This document shows positions 44,279 to 56,666 of a DNA stretch of 64,000 nt, piece by piece (position 1 is the stretch's first letter; each line of letters starts with the position of its first letter). The DNA comes from Linanthus parryae. Its lineage: Eukaryota; Streptophyta; Magnoliopsida; Ericales; Polemoniaceae. The position numbers and the translations under genes were made by a program. The DNA is taken from positions 47,487,863 to 47,551,862 of the forward strand of contig JALGPY010000010.1 in NCBI GenBank assembly GCA_023055425.1, written 5' to 3'. The notes beneath the pieces are model-generated. The model made no database searches. It worked only from the letters and a program-made list of their open reading frames with translations, and was not told where the DNA came from.

Positions 44279-44348
<70 letters not shown>

Positions 44349-46919
44349 GTTGGACTTCTTGAGGAGTACCAAATATAGTCCTGAAATATTGTTCAACAGA
44401 TTAACTAAGAGCCGAAAGCTATCCTACTTTCTAACCAAGAGTTTCACGCACAACAAAAACTTGATTTAGCTTCTCAACCCGATGCATACAAAAGTTACCA
44501 TAAAATATTGTCAAATGGATCAGGTGCTAGCCAAAAACAATCCCACTGATGGCACCAATGCCTTAGACAAAAATATACAAGACAACAAAACAACCTAATT
44601 TGGATTTTCATCATTTCCTTCCCGTTAGTCACCCAATTTCAATCTGCATAAACGAAATTTATATAACAATGTATTAAACTAATTGAAATGTGTATCAACT
44701 GAGAATAAAAGACATAAAAAAATATTCGTAACCATATGGAATTTTGCATGGATTGAGTTTAATGGACAATATTTGCGATCCGGTCTAAATTCAATCCCAC
44801 CTCATATACTAGAAAATATTTGGCTGAAACGTCCAGGCAACGTGCGTACAACAACTAGGTTAATGCAACCCTAGGCATCCATCTTCATATTAACTTCAAT
44901 ACAACTAAAGGATAGATGATAATGTTACAAAATAGACCAGGTTAGCTTTATGAAGTAACAAGCTTCTACATTCAGGAGGAGGTTCTTCATGGTCCGGCTA
45001 ACACTCGTCCATCTTAACAGATCGGTAGCAAGATATGAAGTTCAAGAGTTATAACAAAATATACAAGACCTAAATAGCATATAAAAAATTGGTGAAATAA
45101 GACACTGAGTTCCTAAAAATCACTAAGAGAGAGATGTTGAGCTAGAAACGAATCAACTTTATCAGTGACCCGCAGAAAGGCAGTTTCTTCATACTCATCA
45201 TCACAAATTCAGACAAGGACAACATATGACCCCAAGATATACAAATTTAAGTATTAGTTTAGGATTGCAAGTAGTATATCATTGAGTATGTAGTGGGTAT
45301 TTGAAGAAAAAGATTTGTGTTCAAACCAACAACAAAAATATATAACCATATCAATTTCAATCAATCTCCTCCATCAAGCATTGTCAAAGGGGAAATCTTG
45401 GAGTTCCATTATCTTATCAACAATGATGAAATCCATTTGACCATATATTCCTAATGTCATGGGCTGATTATTTACTTGATATTTTTTGATTTATGCCATT
45501 AAGTCTAGCCAATGACATACTAGCCCACTTGGGGTTATTTATTCTTTGAGACTTGAATTGTCCTATCCCACTTAGCCCACATTGTAGCCTCTTTTCAAGA
45601 AGCTTCATGTGTTGTAATGTAGTCGACGTGTGTAGAAAGATTTTGAATTATGGGGGAAGGTTCTAAGCCTTCAATCATAATTGTTAGATCATAGATCATA
45701 TAGATTTAAACTAACCAAATTTAGTGTTAGAACATTATGGTAATGTCAATGTAATAACACATAAATTTAAAGTAACCAGATTTAGTGTAGAAACCACGAG
45801 AATGACGAATTATGAACATTCTTGCAGAAATTCTAAACGAGTTACTCATGTGATTTCTTAATACTTCCAAACAGTAGCACCTGGCATGCGCACTTTTTTA
45901 AAAAATCATCAAATAATGATAAAACATCATCTTCGGAAAAAACTTTTCAAAGTTCCGACGTGGGAGACCGTGGCATATGTTGCAAGAGACGATGATGCAC
46001 TAACCTTCAAGACGAGATACCAACTGAATTCGTAACAAATCACCACTAAGATAGATATAAAAAAACCGAGTCCTTCCCGTACTCAGAGCATATATGCAAC
46101 AAGTAACGTTTGTTGCCACCCACAACAAGCCTATATATGTCCATAGTAGCAACCCCATCAGTGTCCACTGTTGACGGCACATGCTGCGACTTAACATTAA
46201 ATTGGACATTTTTTTTTTTTTAGAAAAAGTCCATTAAATTGGACACTTAAATAGAAAATAATTTGCCTCTCCATGTGACCGCAACCACAAATTAAAGGAA
46301 TATTACAATAAATGAGAATCCAATTCCAGTCATATTCAACTGTGGTGTAGTTACTCCATCCATTTTGAAACTGAAACTCAAATTCCCAATTTGAGGTTCA
46401 ATTCGTATACTGTCAAATTGACCAGAAGTATGAATTTAAGAATAAAGTGTGTCAAGAATGTGGGAAATTTTACATCACATTTAAAATATATAATTGAGAT
46501 CCAATTGTCATAATAGGTCTTTTCAACAGCATCCGCTGTAAACAGAAACACCATATGTATAATAATTACCAAATTTATAACATCTCCAACCTCAAAATGA
46601 TCAATTGGCTACCTCCACATGTACTGCAACCCTCGATTTTAACAAGCTGATCAACACACACAATTCTATCCATTTCATCTTTATCCCCGGGCAATTGAAA
46701 AATGTGTGGATTGGCCAGAATTTATTAGATTCAAAATTTGGAGGAATTTTAAAAAGAATTAACTATATGAAATAGTAAAAATTCTACGAAAATCGTTTAA
46801 ATTGACCCCTGCCATCCTGGTAGAAATTCAATTCAAAAGTGAGCCAAATCCCAAAATTTTATTTTAAATCCAGGAAACACCATAAACCCTATATTTTGAA
46901 AGTCTATTATTTGATACCA
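43801..46919. other. Unassigned AT-rich segment
   Basis: About 3.1 kb between Copia-A and the LINE. It holds a (TA)n tract and scattered short ORFs without known motifs. No terminal repeats or TSDs were found that would define an element. It may be the original intergenic DNA of this locus or an old, unrecognised repeat. Confidence 0.5.
44282..44345. repeat. (TA)n microsatellite
   Basis: About 32 uninterrupted TA units. Expected to be variable in length. Confidence 0.98.
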
Positions 46920-46934
46920 ATTAAGATACGAATA

Positions 46935-48000
46935 TTATAGATGATATTGTTTCCCCGAATCAGAGTGCGTTCGTCCTGGGTCGCCTTATATCTGATGACT
47001 TTGTGATTGCTTATGAGATTATTCATTCGATGGATACGAGGATGGAAGGGAAGAAGGGGGTGATGGCTTTTAAAGCCGTTATGAGTAAGGCTTACGACAG
47101 GGTGGAGTGGAGTTACATTCGCGCTATTATGATTAAGATGGGCTTCGATGATAACTTGGTTTCTTTGATCAGGATATGTGTTTCTACGGTGCGGTATTCT
47201 TTTGTGCACAATGGGGAGGTGATTCGTAATATCATTCCGCAACGTGGCTTATGGCAAGGGTGTCCATTATCTCCTTATTTATTTTGTTATGTACTGAAGA
47301 CTTATCTCACTCTTTGTTGAATGCCAGCATGAATAGGAGTATCACCCCTATGCGTGCCTCAAGAACAGGGCCTCCGATCTCTCATCTATTATTTGCGGAT
47401 GACAATATCGTTTTCACTAAAACTGATGCATCAGAAGTACAGTCTCTTCTTGATATTTTGCAGGATTACGAGAAGGCTTCGGGTCAGCAAATTAATCTCC
47501 AAAAATCTGCTGCTATGTTCTCACGGAATGTGCCACAAGAGGAAAAAGAGATGCTTTGTGACTTGGCGGGGATCCAACTTGTCCCGATTTTTGATAAGTA
47601 CTTGGGGCTACCATCCAATATTAGGATATCGAGGACCACGCCTTTCTCGGGTATTTTGGAAAGGATTAGCAAGCGGTTGCATGGTTTCGAGGAGAAGTTT
47701 CTTTCAACGACGGGGAAGGAGGTACTTATTAAAGCAATTATTCAAGCTATTCCTAGTTATACGTTGTCGTGCTTCCAATTACCGTTAACTCTTTGTCAAA
47801 GAATAGAGAGCCTTGTAAGGCATTTTTGGTGGAGTCGAAAGGAAGGCCGTGGGATTTGCTGGCTTGCTTGGTACCGGTTGAAACAGCTGAAAGCTTTTGG
47901 TGGAGTAGGTTTTCAGGACTTTAATCTTGCCCTTTTCGCAAACCAAGGGTGGAGAATTCTTACTAAACCGAATTCCCTATTCACCAAATTCCTAAAATAA
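46935..48000 (+). pseudogene. LINE reverse transcriptase (RVT_1), defective
   Basis: Motifs: PNQSAFVLGRLISDD, KKGVMAFKAVMSKAYDRVEW (the catalytic Asp of KLDMSKAYDRVEW is Val here), GLWQGCPLSPYLF, LLFADDNIVF (FADD box kept), INLQKSAAMFSRN, FDKYLGLPSNIRISR, KEVLIKAIIQAIPSYTLSCF and WWSRKEGRGICWLAWYRL. One frameshift near 47285 separates the two open stretches (47003-47320 and 47251-48000), and a stop lies at 47998. It cannot be active. Confidence 0.92.
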
Positions 48001-48621
48001 AAATAATTCTCTAATGGGGAGTTTTCGGAGGCGCAGCTTGGACAAAACCCGTTGCAAATGTGGTGGGCTGTCATGGCAGGTCTTACAGAGTTGGAAAGAG
48101 GGCTGGTTCAAAAGGTGGGGGATGGATCCTCCATTAGTGTCTTCAACGGTCGTTGGATTCCAAGACTGTATAGCTATAAAGTTTGTTCCTCGAATCATGC
48201 CAACTCCCAACTACGGGTTTGCGATCTTATTGATATGAGTACTAATCAATGACGTATAGAACGACTTGAAGCAACACGTACTCCTGTGGACGTCCAAGCG
48301 GTGAAACAAAGTATTCTCCCAACCACCAATCAGGTTTATACTTGGGCTTGGTTCTTTGACCAATCGTGTGGATACTAATATGAGGATGGGTTTGCATGGT
48401 GAAAGCTCTAACCCAAACAACGAGTATCTCAAGAAGTTATGGAGCACGAAAGCTCATAGTCGGGAGATATTTACTGCATGGTGTGCTGTGTTTGGCGCTC
48501 TCCCGACGATAATCAACCTCGAAAAAATGGGCATTCATGTGCCCATAATCTGCTCATGGTGTCATAAGGCGGTGGAAACCGAAGCACATTTGTTTCTAAG
48601 ATGTAAGAAGGTGGATGAAAT
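48001..48621 (+). pseudogene. LINE ORF2 zf-RVT region, first part
   Basis: Decayed continuation: GDGSSISVFNGRWIPRL, VCDLIDMSTNQ, VYTWAWFFDQSCG, LWSTKAHSREIFTAWCAVFG, ALPTIINLEKMGI, ICSWCHKAVETEAHLFLRCK. This is the zf-RVT zinc-binding pattern (CxxC...H...C) of plant LINE ORF2. The piece ends at KKVDEI, where Copia-C inserted. Confidence 0.88.
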
Positions 48622-49904
48622 TGTTGGAAGAGATTCCCTAGAGGCAATCTAGTTTAGTATGAACAATAATTGGCTAAAATGATCATGGTATTATTTATGG
48701 AGATATTTAATACAATGAAGTCCTTAGATTTACAAATTGTGTTTTTTATCCTAAATATTCCTAGTCCATTATACTGATTAACAGGACAATCATCTATAGA
48801 CTAGTATGGGGTTGGATTGATATGAAGATATCACGATCCAACACATGGGTATGCATTATGGGTAATGGCATACTGGATTGACCCATCTCCGAGAAGGCTA
48901 CATACATGTTATTTAAAGTCACAAGTGCATCTCGCGGTGAAAACGGTATTGACATCCTTAGACTTGAAGTCACTAGATCATCTAGTTGTAGAATATTGTG
49001 TTTTGGTAGCGTCCTACCGTGATCGGGTAGTCATAAAGGCGCGTATCGGACATAAAATGAAGCAAGCTTAGATATCGTAGTGATGTAGATAGAATTTGTC
49101 CCTCCAACATAACAGGAGCAATTATCCAAGTCCACTCGAGGAATAGTGCTTATAGAATGTCTGGCTAGACTCAAATAAATCAATATGGGATATTGATGTT
49201 ATTTGCACGAATAAGGCTATTCCCAGGATCGAGGAACTATGGATTAAATATACGAGTGTAACTTTTATGTCTCGTGTCCAATCCGGATATAGAGACAAAG
49301 GGATGAGACAATACTTGCACAAGGTTTGTCGGATGACTATTCCTATTAGTTGGGTGGAATGGATGTGTTGCTAGACACCGCTCCATGTTAGTAAATAGTT
49401 ACTGCTAACTAAGTAGAAACCTATGGGGTCACACGTCATATGAATTGAACTAGACTTGGCAATTAATTAATATTATTAAATAATTAGAAGGATCAAAACG
49501 CAACAACTCGCTAACTTAGTAGGACTAATATGCAAGTTGGACTAATCCGAACTTGAGTAGGATTAGGAGAGGGCATTTATGTAGTAACAAGGAGTTTTTG
49601 GCCTATATACAGGATGCTCCTAGCATCCTTCCTACATACTAATGCTCATAATATTACTTGAGTAGGAGAGAATCAAGGAGACAGAAAGACAAACAAAGAG
49701 GTCGAAGCCCCTTTGTCGTCCGCCCCTACCCGTCGGCCAAGAGAGGAGGCCGAACCATCCTCTTGGTCTCCATTGCGTAATTTCATATTCCTCGTCCACC
49801 GTTCCTAGCTAGCACAAGGAGTTGGAGGATCTAGATCTTAATCCTAGGCGTGGATCAACCGTAGAGACACAACAATATTTGTGTTTGAAGTCATCACAGT
49901 TGAC

Positions 49905-51452
49905 TGACACGATTCAACCATAAGTGTATGGCCGTCGTGTATAGTAATATCCGGTAATTCGGGTTTATCGAACCCAAAGGGCTTCTCGTGAATTAATTAG
50001 CATTATTAACTTTGTATGGGCATATATTTGAGTGGATTTTCTAAACTAAATTATTGAAAAGACAAAACAAGTATTTAACTATTGATATTTAATATAGGAG
50101 AAACAACCCGGACACCTCGTTTGGGGGATTGCAAGGATTCTCTTATTGACGACGTTCAAAAATATGTGAAACAAAGACGAAGTTTACTTTGCTAATCAAG
50201 CAATACTAACTCACCGAGTTACCAAGTGAGCATCCTATGCCTAGGTTAAATTAAAACCGAGTTACCAAGTTCTAATTACCCCTACACATGCATTAACGAT
50301 GAATTCTACTCTAACGATCCCATTCAAAATAGCCGAGTTACCAAGCCTACGAATGGGTGATTTGCTTTTCCGGTTTAACAATTACCGAGTTACCAAATAA
50401 TTTAAAACTAATTTCTAACTAACAAGACGCTTCCAATTAGCTAGATGTGATGAAGATCACAAAACAATCATAGCAATCGCAAAATCGTCAATTAGGTTGA
50501 TCAAAACATGAATCTCAATCCATAAAACGCATAATCAATGTGAAAATCCTAACCCCAAACTTGGGTCCTGATCTAAGATGTTTAGCTACGTATATTCATG
50601 ATCACAACGACAAAAGTTTGTGTTTTCATGTATAAAAACAATGAAAAGATAAGTGTAGAGGTATCAAACGGATGAATCCTCGCTTCCGCGATGAACCCTA
50701 GCGCCAAGTTGCTCCTCAAACCTCCTTCTTTACATCTGTAGATGCCTCCTTACGTCGAATGGTCCAAAAGCACGGACTTCTAGGTCTAAAACAAGTCCCC
50801 AAAGCCTTAAACTTCTCAATAATTGCAAAACAGCCCCGAAATTCTGAGTTTCCCGTTCTGTTCGCACGAACACTCTGTTCCCACGAGCAAATTTTGTTGT
50901 TCTACTTATTTTCAGAGAGTTTTCAACATTTCTGTTCGCACCAACACAAAAGTGTTCGCACGAACACCCCTGGAGATGAGCTCAGATTTTCAGCCTCTTC
51001 GAGGGACCATAACTTTCTCGTCTGATCTTCATTTGAGCTCCGTGATCTATCGTTGGAAGTATACTTTCATTTTCCACTGGTTTCACTCCAAAATTCATTG
51101 TAGAACTCAAGATACTCTCGAAATAGTGAAGATTGGTCACTTTTGCTCCTCCCATTTTGCTTCTCTTGCTTCCTCTTGACTTCCGAAACTCGTTTCTTCT
51201 CTCCACTTGCCCTCCTCATGCAATGTTCCTGTAAATCACAACACAAACACTACCGCGAAGATCAAATGTGACAAAATCATGCAAATCATACGTAAACTAT
51301 TCAAGAAACGCCTGAATTTTACGTTTAAGCTCAAGAACATTCATATTCTCATTTTCTTCTCAATTAAGCCCGAATCTCATCACTTTGCACCGAAACGCAC
51401 ACAAATAGCAATGTTTCTCATACGAAAGATGAATCCAATTAAGGAGTTATCA
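49905..51452 (-). repeat. Gypsy element 3' LTR (1548 bp)
   Basis: Partner of 54942-56519. Holds four copies of CCGAGTTACCAA within 50213-50397 and three copies of GTTCGCACGAAC-like palindromes (50860, 50934, 50954). Confidence 0.9.
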
Positions 51453-53690
51453 AATACCCCCATACTTGCCATTTGCGCGTCCCGAGCAAAGTCTCATCTA
51501 CTGCATCTAACTGTCTATTGGTCAACATGACTCAAACGACTCTAACATGACTCACGACACTACAATGCAGCAAGATGATGCAAATGAATTTCTAGACTCG
51601 ATCTTAGAAGATAAAACACAAATCACATTCATTTTGGGAGATCAGGCAATCTCAATATGCATAGACCGGTGCTCATGGATGATGAAAAAGCTAGGCAAGA
51701 GGTGTGAATCACAACTAAATTCGACAACAAGTAATTCCCCATTGTTAGTATAGAAAGCTTAACTTTACTATAAAAAACAAACTACCTCTTCATGTGTGCT
51801 GATAAAAATAAGAGGATAACCAAGGCTAAGCCACATTCATAGTCCGAGCTCCTATTCCGCTAATGGTCAAATATGATGAGGCTTAGCCTTGGTTAGCCTC
51901 TTATTTTTTTTCTTTCACTTTTTTTTTCTTTTTTTTTTTCTATATACATTTTTCTTTTTCTCTCAATCAAATATCAATATAATATACGAGTGATGCTCCT
52001 TCAAGAATCAAACAATGCCAACACAACCGCAAACTTCGTAAAAGCATGTATGGGGGTGGAGTCATCAAATCCACAATCTCTATGTCCGTAATCAAATGTC
52101 GCCACCCCCACACTAGAATGTAGTCACGTCCCCCTCTCAAGTAGTCAAATAAGATATGTCACGTGCCTAATCAACCGAACCTCCTACACCAAGATGATAA
52201 AAATCTGGTACCTAGCACATGCCATCAATTAAGTACAACCAACCCCATTTTTGTGCGGATTAGACGTCACGCACTTAGGCTCTCCACTACTGTGTCCATG
52301 ATGTAATGACATGGAACACCGCCACACCTTAGTGTGCAAGCCAACTCACTCACCCTCGCAACCCCTCGTAGATATCCAATGAAGCATATGCGATCTGTAG
52401 AACTCACAAAAATATGTATTGAAGTACTCCCTCAACTAACCCCCTCAACTACTGCTCCCTCGTGAAGCTCTAGAAAGGTGATTCTAACGATATATGATGA
52501 AGGCCAAGAATCGTCTCCCTAGGTCAAAGAGGTTAACAATAAATCCAAGGTTCAATTAGGTTTTACTAGTGGTCCTACAAGGTAAGATCTAAAAAGTAAT
52601 GAGTGCTCTATTACACATCCTCGCACAGCTGTTCTGTGTGCCACTACGAGGCGGGATGGCGACTACTTAAGACGGACAACATGAACGTTCGGCTTGTTTA
52701 GAAAACACCAAGCTCAACTCTTTTAGGAGAAAAACAGCACACACTTTAGCTTTTAAAATTTAATTTAAGTTTAAAAATAGGTAGGCATTCCCGTAATGAG
52801 ATTCTCTCTATACTTACTAGGGGGAACTAAAATTGTCCTCTCGGTCAAAATTCACGCCATATGCCTAAAGTTTTCACATCTCAGTAAATCAACCGAGTCT
52901 ACGCTTCTTTCAATTGCATTTTATTAAAATTTTCTATTTTCTATTTTTTTCTAAATTTCTTTTTGTTCTCATTTTTTGTATTTTTCATAATATTCTAACT
53001 CTATATGCAAGGCTTAGACTCGAAAAATAATTGACACTACACAACTAAACTCTTTGGTGGGTAGACTCAATTAAATAAAAGTGCAAACCAAATATAAATC
53101 TATCCTACACAATACGACAATATAAATAAAAACTTCAACACAAACCACTGTCTCTACACACAATACAATCTAAACACATTGGACATGTAACTGGCTATGC
53201 AAGACCCATGGCTAGCAAACAGATAAACCACCCCCACACTGAATGCTCCGTTGTCCTCAACGAATTTAGAGATCATGCATAGGACTCAGCAATCAATGTG
53301 AAAGACCAGTAGATGAGATGGAGCATGACATATACATTAAAAGTGACACAAAATACAGCAAAAGAAAAATATACTCACAACCACCTCAAGGGTGGGGACG
53401 AAATCGCGCCAAGCAGTCCCCAAGCACAGTAGTGGCGCCACCAAGCTCCTCTAAAGTCAGTGTGTTCTCGCACACCGGGGTCGACTGCCTCCTCTGCTAA
53501 ATTCCATGTATGAAGAATTTCCAACTCGCCAATGCAAACCCCTGTGAAGGTCATGTGTGCCATGGCACACCGGGGTAGATTCTCCCCTAATATGCTCAAA
53601 TATGTCACTTGGAAAGCACCATTAGTCCCTCTCTCTCTCTCATCTCTCCAAAATAAATAAGCAAAACGCACGCAACTGTATTAAAAACTA
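51453..53690 (-). other. Long non-coding 3' region of the Gypsy element
   Basis: About 2.2 kb between the putative coding end and the PPT, without credible ORFs. Minus strand has CGTTGAGGACAACGGAGCAT followed by TCAGTGTGGGGG at about 53230-53265, the 'GAGGACAATG...TTTGGGGG' type motif typical downstream of pol in Athila/Tat elements. Includes the hairpin at 51807-51903 and T/C-rich low-complexity runs (51900-51965, 52920-52990). Confidence 0.65.
51807..51903. repeat. Inverted repeat able to form a ~29-bp hairpin
   Basis: Left arm ATAAGAGGATAACCAAGGCT plus AAGCCACAT pairs with right arm ATGAGGCTTAGCCTTGGTTA plus GCCTCTTAT, with two mismatches and a loop of about 38 bases. On the plus strand it is followed by long T runs. 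It lies in the non-coding 3' part of the Gypsy element. Function unknown. Confidence 0.85.
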
Positions 53691-54246
53691 GCTCCCTAAA
53701 TTAACGCAATAAATAGGTTGGGTTGCCTCCCAAAAAGCGTCGTGTAATTTAAGGTCAACGACCCGACCCAATTACCTCAAAAGATGTTTAAGAATATTTT
53801 TATCTCCACTTTTTCTTCTCCCACCATGTCTTCTCTCTTTTTCTCTTCTCAAGTGAGCATACATGAGACACATATGGCAAGAAGAAGTTGTAGAAGCCGG
53901 CCTTTGCAAATTTCTTCTTCTTGTGCTTCCACTCCTTGATCACTGGTCTTCTCGAGATTTCATTCACCATAACATGATCCCTTGTACCTATCCTCTTCTT
54001 CTTCTTCTTTCAATTTTTTAAAAGCATTATCATCGAGGACTGGTCATGTGGAAATAAAATCCCACGTGGAACAGTAATGGCAAGGAGTGCCGTCATGATT
54101 ACTTCCTTTCCTAGTGCTTGCCTTGGAATCACATGTGGCAAATCATGTATTGTATAAAACTGGGGTCTTTGGTCTTCCTCTTGTGATTCACCCAATTTTA
54201 TGATCTCCAAGAGATATGGATTAGACGGAGGAACTTCATGATACAT
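53690..54246 (-). pseudogene. Remnant of the 3' end of Athila/Tat coding region
   Basis: An open 78-codon stretch (54246-54010, acidic start, no known domain) is followed at 53765-53700 on the minus strand by GTCGTTGACCTTAAATTACA and CGCTTTTTGGGAGGCAACCC. The GGGAGGCAACCCAA motif is the usual sequence just after the last pol codons of Athila/Tat-type elements. So this element probably joins gag-start to pol-end, with everything between lost. Confidence 0.5.
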
Positions 54247-54289
54247 GTCCTTGCAAACATCTCCATGCTGTAATTCCTTAGCTTCATGA

Positions 54290-54799
54290 CTTTATTCCTC
54301 AAAGTAAATATCTTCAGTGGGCCATAAGCTAGCGATGTCCACACTCTCCCATACATGCCACGAATCTGGAATTATACGAGCCACAAGTTGTATAGGCTTC
54401 ACAATATCATCCCAATCTGAGTCTGAATCTAAGTCTGAAGCAGCCCGAGGATCTATTACTTCATGATGAACAGCATTGTAGACATAGACCTCTGGGGGTT
54501 CTTCGTCTTCCTCTTCGCACTCCTCAAATAAGTCAGGAATGATGCTACTTGGCCCATCGTCATTATCTGCATATGCCAATGCACTCGAAAGTTCTGCCAA
54601 GTGTTGTCCCTTCAGCTGGAGAGTTTCGTCCATCCTATTAATCCCTTCCTCCGTTTTGTCAATTTTAGCTATCATGAGCTTAAATATTTCTTTCATTATC
54701 CTCATCTTCTTGATTGCACGGAAGAGGGGTGTACATATCTCCATATGAGTAGTACGGTGAATAGCCTGGAGCTTGCCCATAGAAATTATGCCCCCACAT
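54290..54799 (-). pseudogene. Gag-like protein of the non-autonomous Gypsy element
   Basis: Probable start at ATG 54799 (MWGHNFYGQAPGYSPYYSYG), about 140 bases after the 5' LTR; the frame ends near 54680, and the rest continues in the frame open at 54780-54292. After the Tyr/Gly-rich start come a coiled-coil-like IFKLMIAKIDKTEEGINRMD and ETLQLKGQHLAELSSALA, resembling the stretch at the end of Athila gag (MDQRLQxQGxxIxxLExQ). A strongly acidic region (EECEEEDEEPPEVYVYNAV) follows. One frameshift near 54690. No nucleic-acid-binding knuckle or enzyme motif. Confidence 0.62.
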
Positions 54800-54919
54800 G
54801 ATCACCAAGATACCTGCACAATAATTCGCTAGGAAGCAGGTGTGATCAACAAATAAATAAAAAAAAAGCAAAAATAAAATTCCCTAAAGTTAATACTTCT
54901 AACTAATTCAACTGAATTC

Positions 54920-54940
54920 CTCGGCAACGGTGCCAAAAAC
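54920..54940 (-). promoter_or_regulatory. Gypsy element primer-binding region
   Basis: Minus strand GTTTTTGGCACCGTTGCCGA immediately inside the right LTR. It sets the orientation and the Athila/Tat-type assignment. The exact primer tRNA cannot be decided here. Confidence 0.8.
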
Positions 54941-54941
54941 T

Positions 54942-56519
54942 TGACACGATTCAACCACAAGTGTATGGCCGTCGTGTGTAGTACTATCCGGTAATCCGGG
55001 TTTATCGAACCCAAAGGAATTCTCGTGAATTAATTAGTATTATTAACTTCGTATGGGCATATATTTGTGTGGATTTTCTAAACTAAATTATTGAAAATAC
55101 AAAACAAGTATTTAACTGTTGATATTTAATATAGGTGAAACAACTCGGACACCTCGTTTGGGGATTGCTAGGATTCTCTTATTGACGACGTTCTACAAAT
55201 TGTGAAACAAAGACGAAGTTTACTTTGCTAATCAGGAAATACTAACTCACCGAGTTTTCAAGTGAGCATCCTATGCCTAGGTTAAATTAAAACCGAGTTA
55301 CCAAGTTCTAATTACCCCTAGACATGCATTAACGATGAATTCTACTCTAACGATCCCATTCAATGTAGCTGAGTTACCAAGCCTATGAATGGGTGATTGT
55401 TTGCTTTTCCGGTTTAACAATTACCGAGTTACCAAATAATTTCAAATTAATTTCTAACAAACAAGACTTCTCCAATTCGCTAGATATGATGAAGATCACA
55501 AAACAATCCTAGCAAACGCAAAATCGTCAATTAGGTTTATCAAAACATGAATCTCAATCCATAAAATGCATAATCAATGTGAAAATCCTAACCCCAAACT
55601 TGGGTCCTGATCTTTGATGTTTAGCTACGCATATTCATGATCACAACGACAAAAGTTTGGGTGATCATGTATAAAAACAATGAAAATATAAGAGTAGAAG
55701 GATCAAATGGATGAATTCTTGCTTCCGCGATGAACCCTAGCTCCAAGTTGCTCCTCAAACCTCCTTCTCTGCGTCTCTAGCTTCCTCCTTACGTCGAATG
55801 GTGCAAAAGCACAGACTTCTAGGTCTAAAACAAGTCCCCCAAAGCCTTAAACTTTCCAAAATTTGCAAAACAGCCCCAAAATTTTGAGTTTCCCGTTCTG
55901 TTCGCACGAACAGAAAAGTGTTCGCACGAACACTCTGTTCCCACGAGCAAATTTTGTTGTTCCTACTTATTTTCAGAGAGTTTTCAACATTTTTGTTCGC
56001 ACGAACACAAAAGTGTTCGCACGAACACCCCTGGAGATGAGCTCAGATTTTCAGCCTCTTCGAGGGACCTTAACTTTCTCGTCCAATCTCCGTTTGAGCT
56101 CCGTGACCTATAGTTGGAAAGCTCTTTGTGTCTACTTTCATTTTCCACTGGTTTCACTCCAAAATTCATTGTAGAACTCAAGATACTCTGGAAACAGTGA
56201 AGATTGGTCACTTTTGCTCCTCCAACTTTGCTTCTCTTGCTTCCTCTTGACTTCCGAAGCTCGTTTCTTCTCTCCACTTGCTCTCCTCATGCAATGTTCC
56301 TGTAAATCAAAACATCACTACCGCGAAGATCAAATGTGACAAAATCATGCAAATCATACGTAAACTATTCAAGAAACGCCCGAATTTTACGTTTAAGCTC
56401 AAGAACATTCAGATTCTCATTTTCTTCTCAATTAAGCCCGAATCTCATCACTTTGCACCGAAACGCACACAAATAGCAATGTTTCTCATACAAAGATGAA
56501 TCCAATTAAGGAGTTATCA
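54942..56519 (-). repeat. Gypsy element 5' LTR (1578 bp)
   Basis: Partner of 49905-51452; longer mainly because of an added GTTCGCACGAACAGAAAAGT unit (55900-55931). GTTCGCACGAAC copies at 55900, 55920, 55995 and 56015. CCGAGTTACC-like copies at about 55255, 55292, 55368 and 55423. Confidence 0.9.
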
Positions 56520-56648
56520 GAGACCCACAAGGTACTTGTTATGAATCATTTACTATCGTTATGAAATTCTCTTCCTGTGATCCTTGGAGGGTATTCATCG
56601 GATAATTATTGTTTATTCCGCTGCGTATCCATGATCAAAACCATACAG

Positions 56649-56666
56649 TGGTATTAGAGCCACAGG
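56649..56666 (+). promoter_or_regulatory. Copia-C primer-binding site, one mismatch
   Basis: TGGTATTAGAGCCACAGG directly after the LTR; C-to-T at position 7 relative to TGGTATCAGAGC. Same extended complementarity (GCCACAGG) as Copia-1 and Copia-D. Confidence 0.9.

Larger units (their letters stand above)
49905..56519 (-). mobile_element. Non-autonomous Athila/Tat-type Gypsy element inserted in Copia-C 5' LTR
   Basis: Two LTRs (49905-51452; 54942-56519) start TGACACG and end GTTATCA. On the minus strand, AGTTTTTGGCACCGTTGCCG follows the right LTR; this is the well-known Athila/Tat-type start of the internal region (TTTTTGGCGCCGTTGCCG). The purine tract GGCAAGTATGGGGGTATT precedes the left LTR. 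Flanking pentamers TTGAC and GAGAC match in 3 of 5. The interior is only 3.5 kb, with a small gag-like ORF and no RT, IN or protease, so it depends on a partner. Confidence 0.87.
48622..56647 (+). repeat. Copia-C 5' LTR, split by a Gypsy element
   Basis: Left piece 48622-49904, right piece about 56525-56647, ending CATGATCAAAACCATACA directly before the PBS. Collinear with the 3' LTR (62238-63582), in which the join reads TTATCACAGGATATCCACAAGG. The TATA region reads GGCCTATATACAGG here against GGACTATATAAAGG in the 3' copy. Confidence 0.9.

Noticed and set aside
44167..44469. ORF with (YI)n run
   Set aside because: Read-through of the (TA)n microsatellite.
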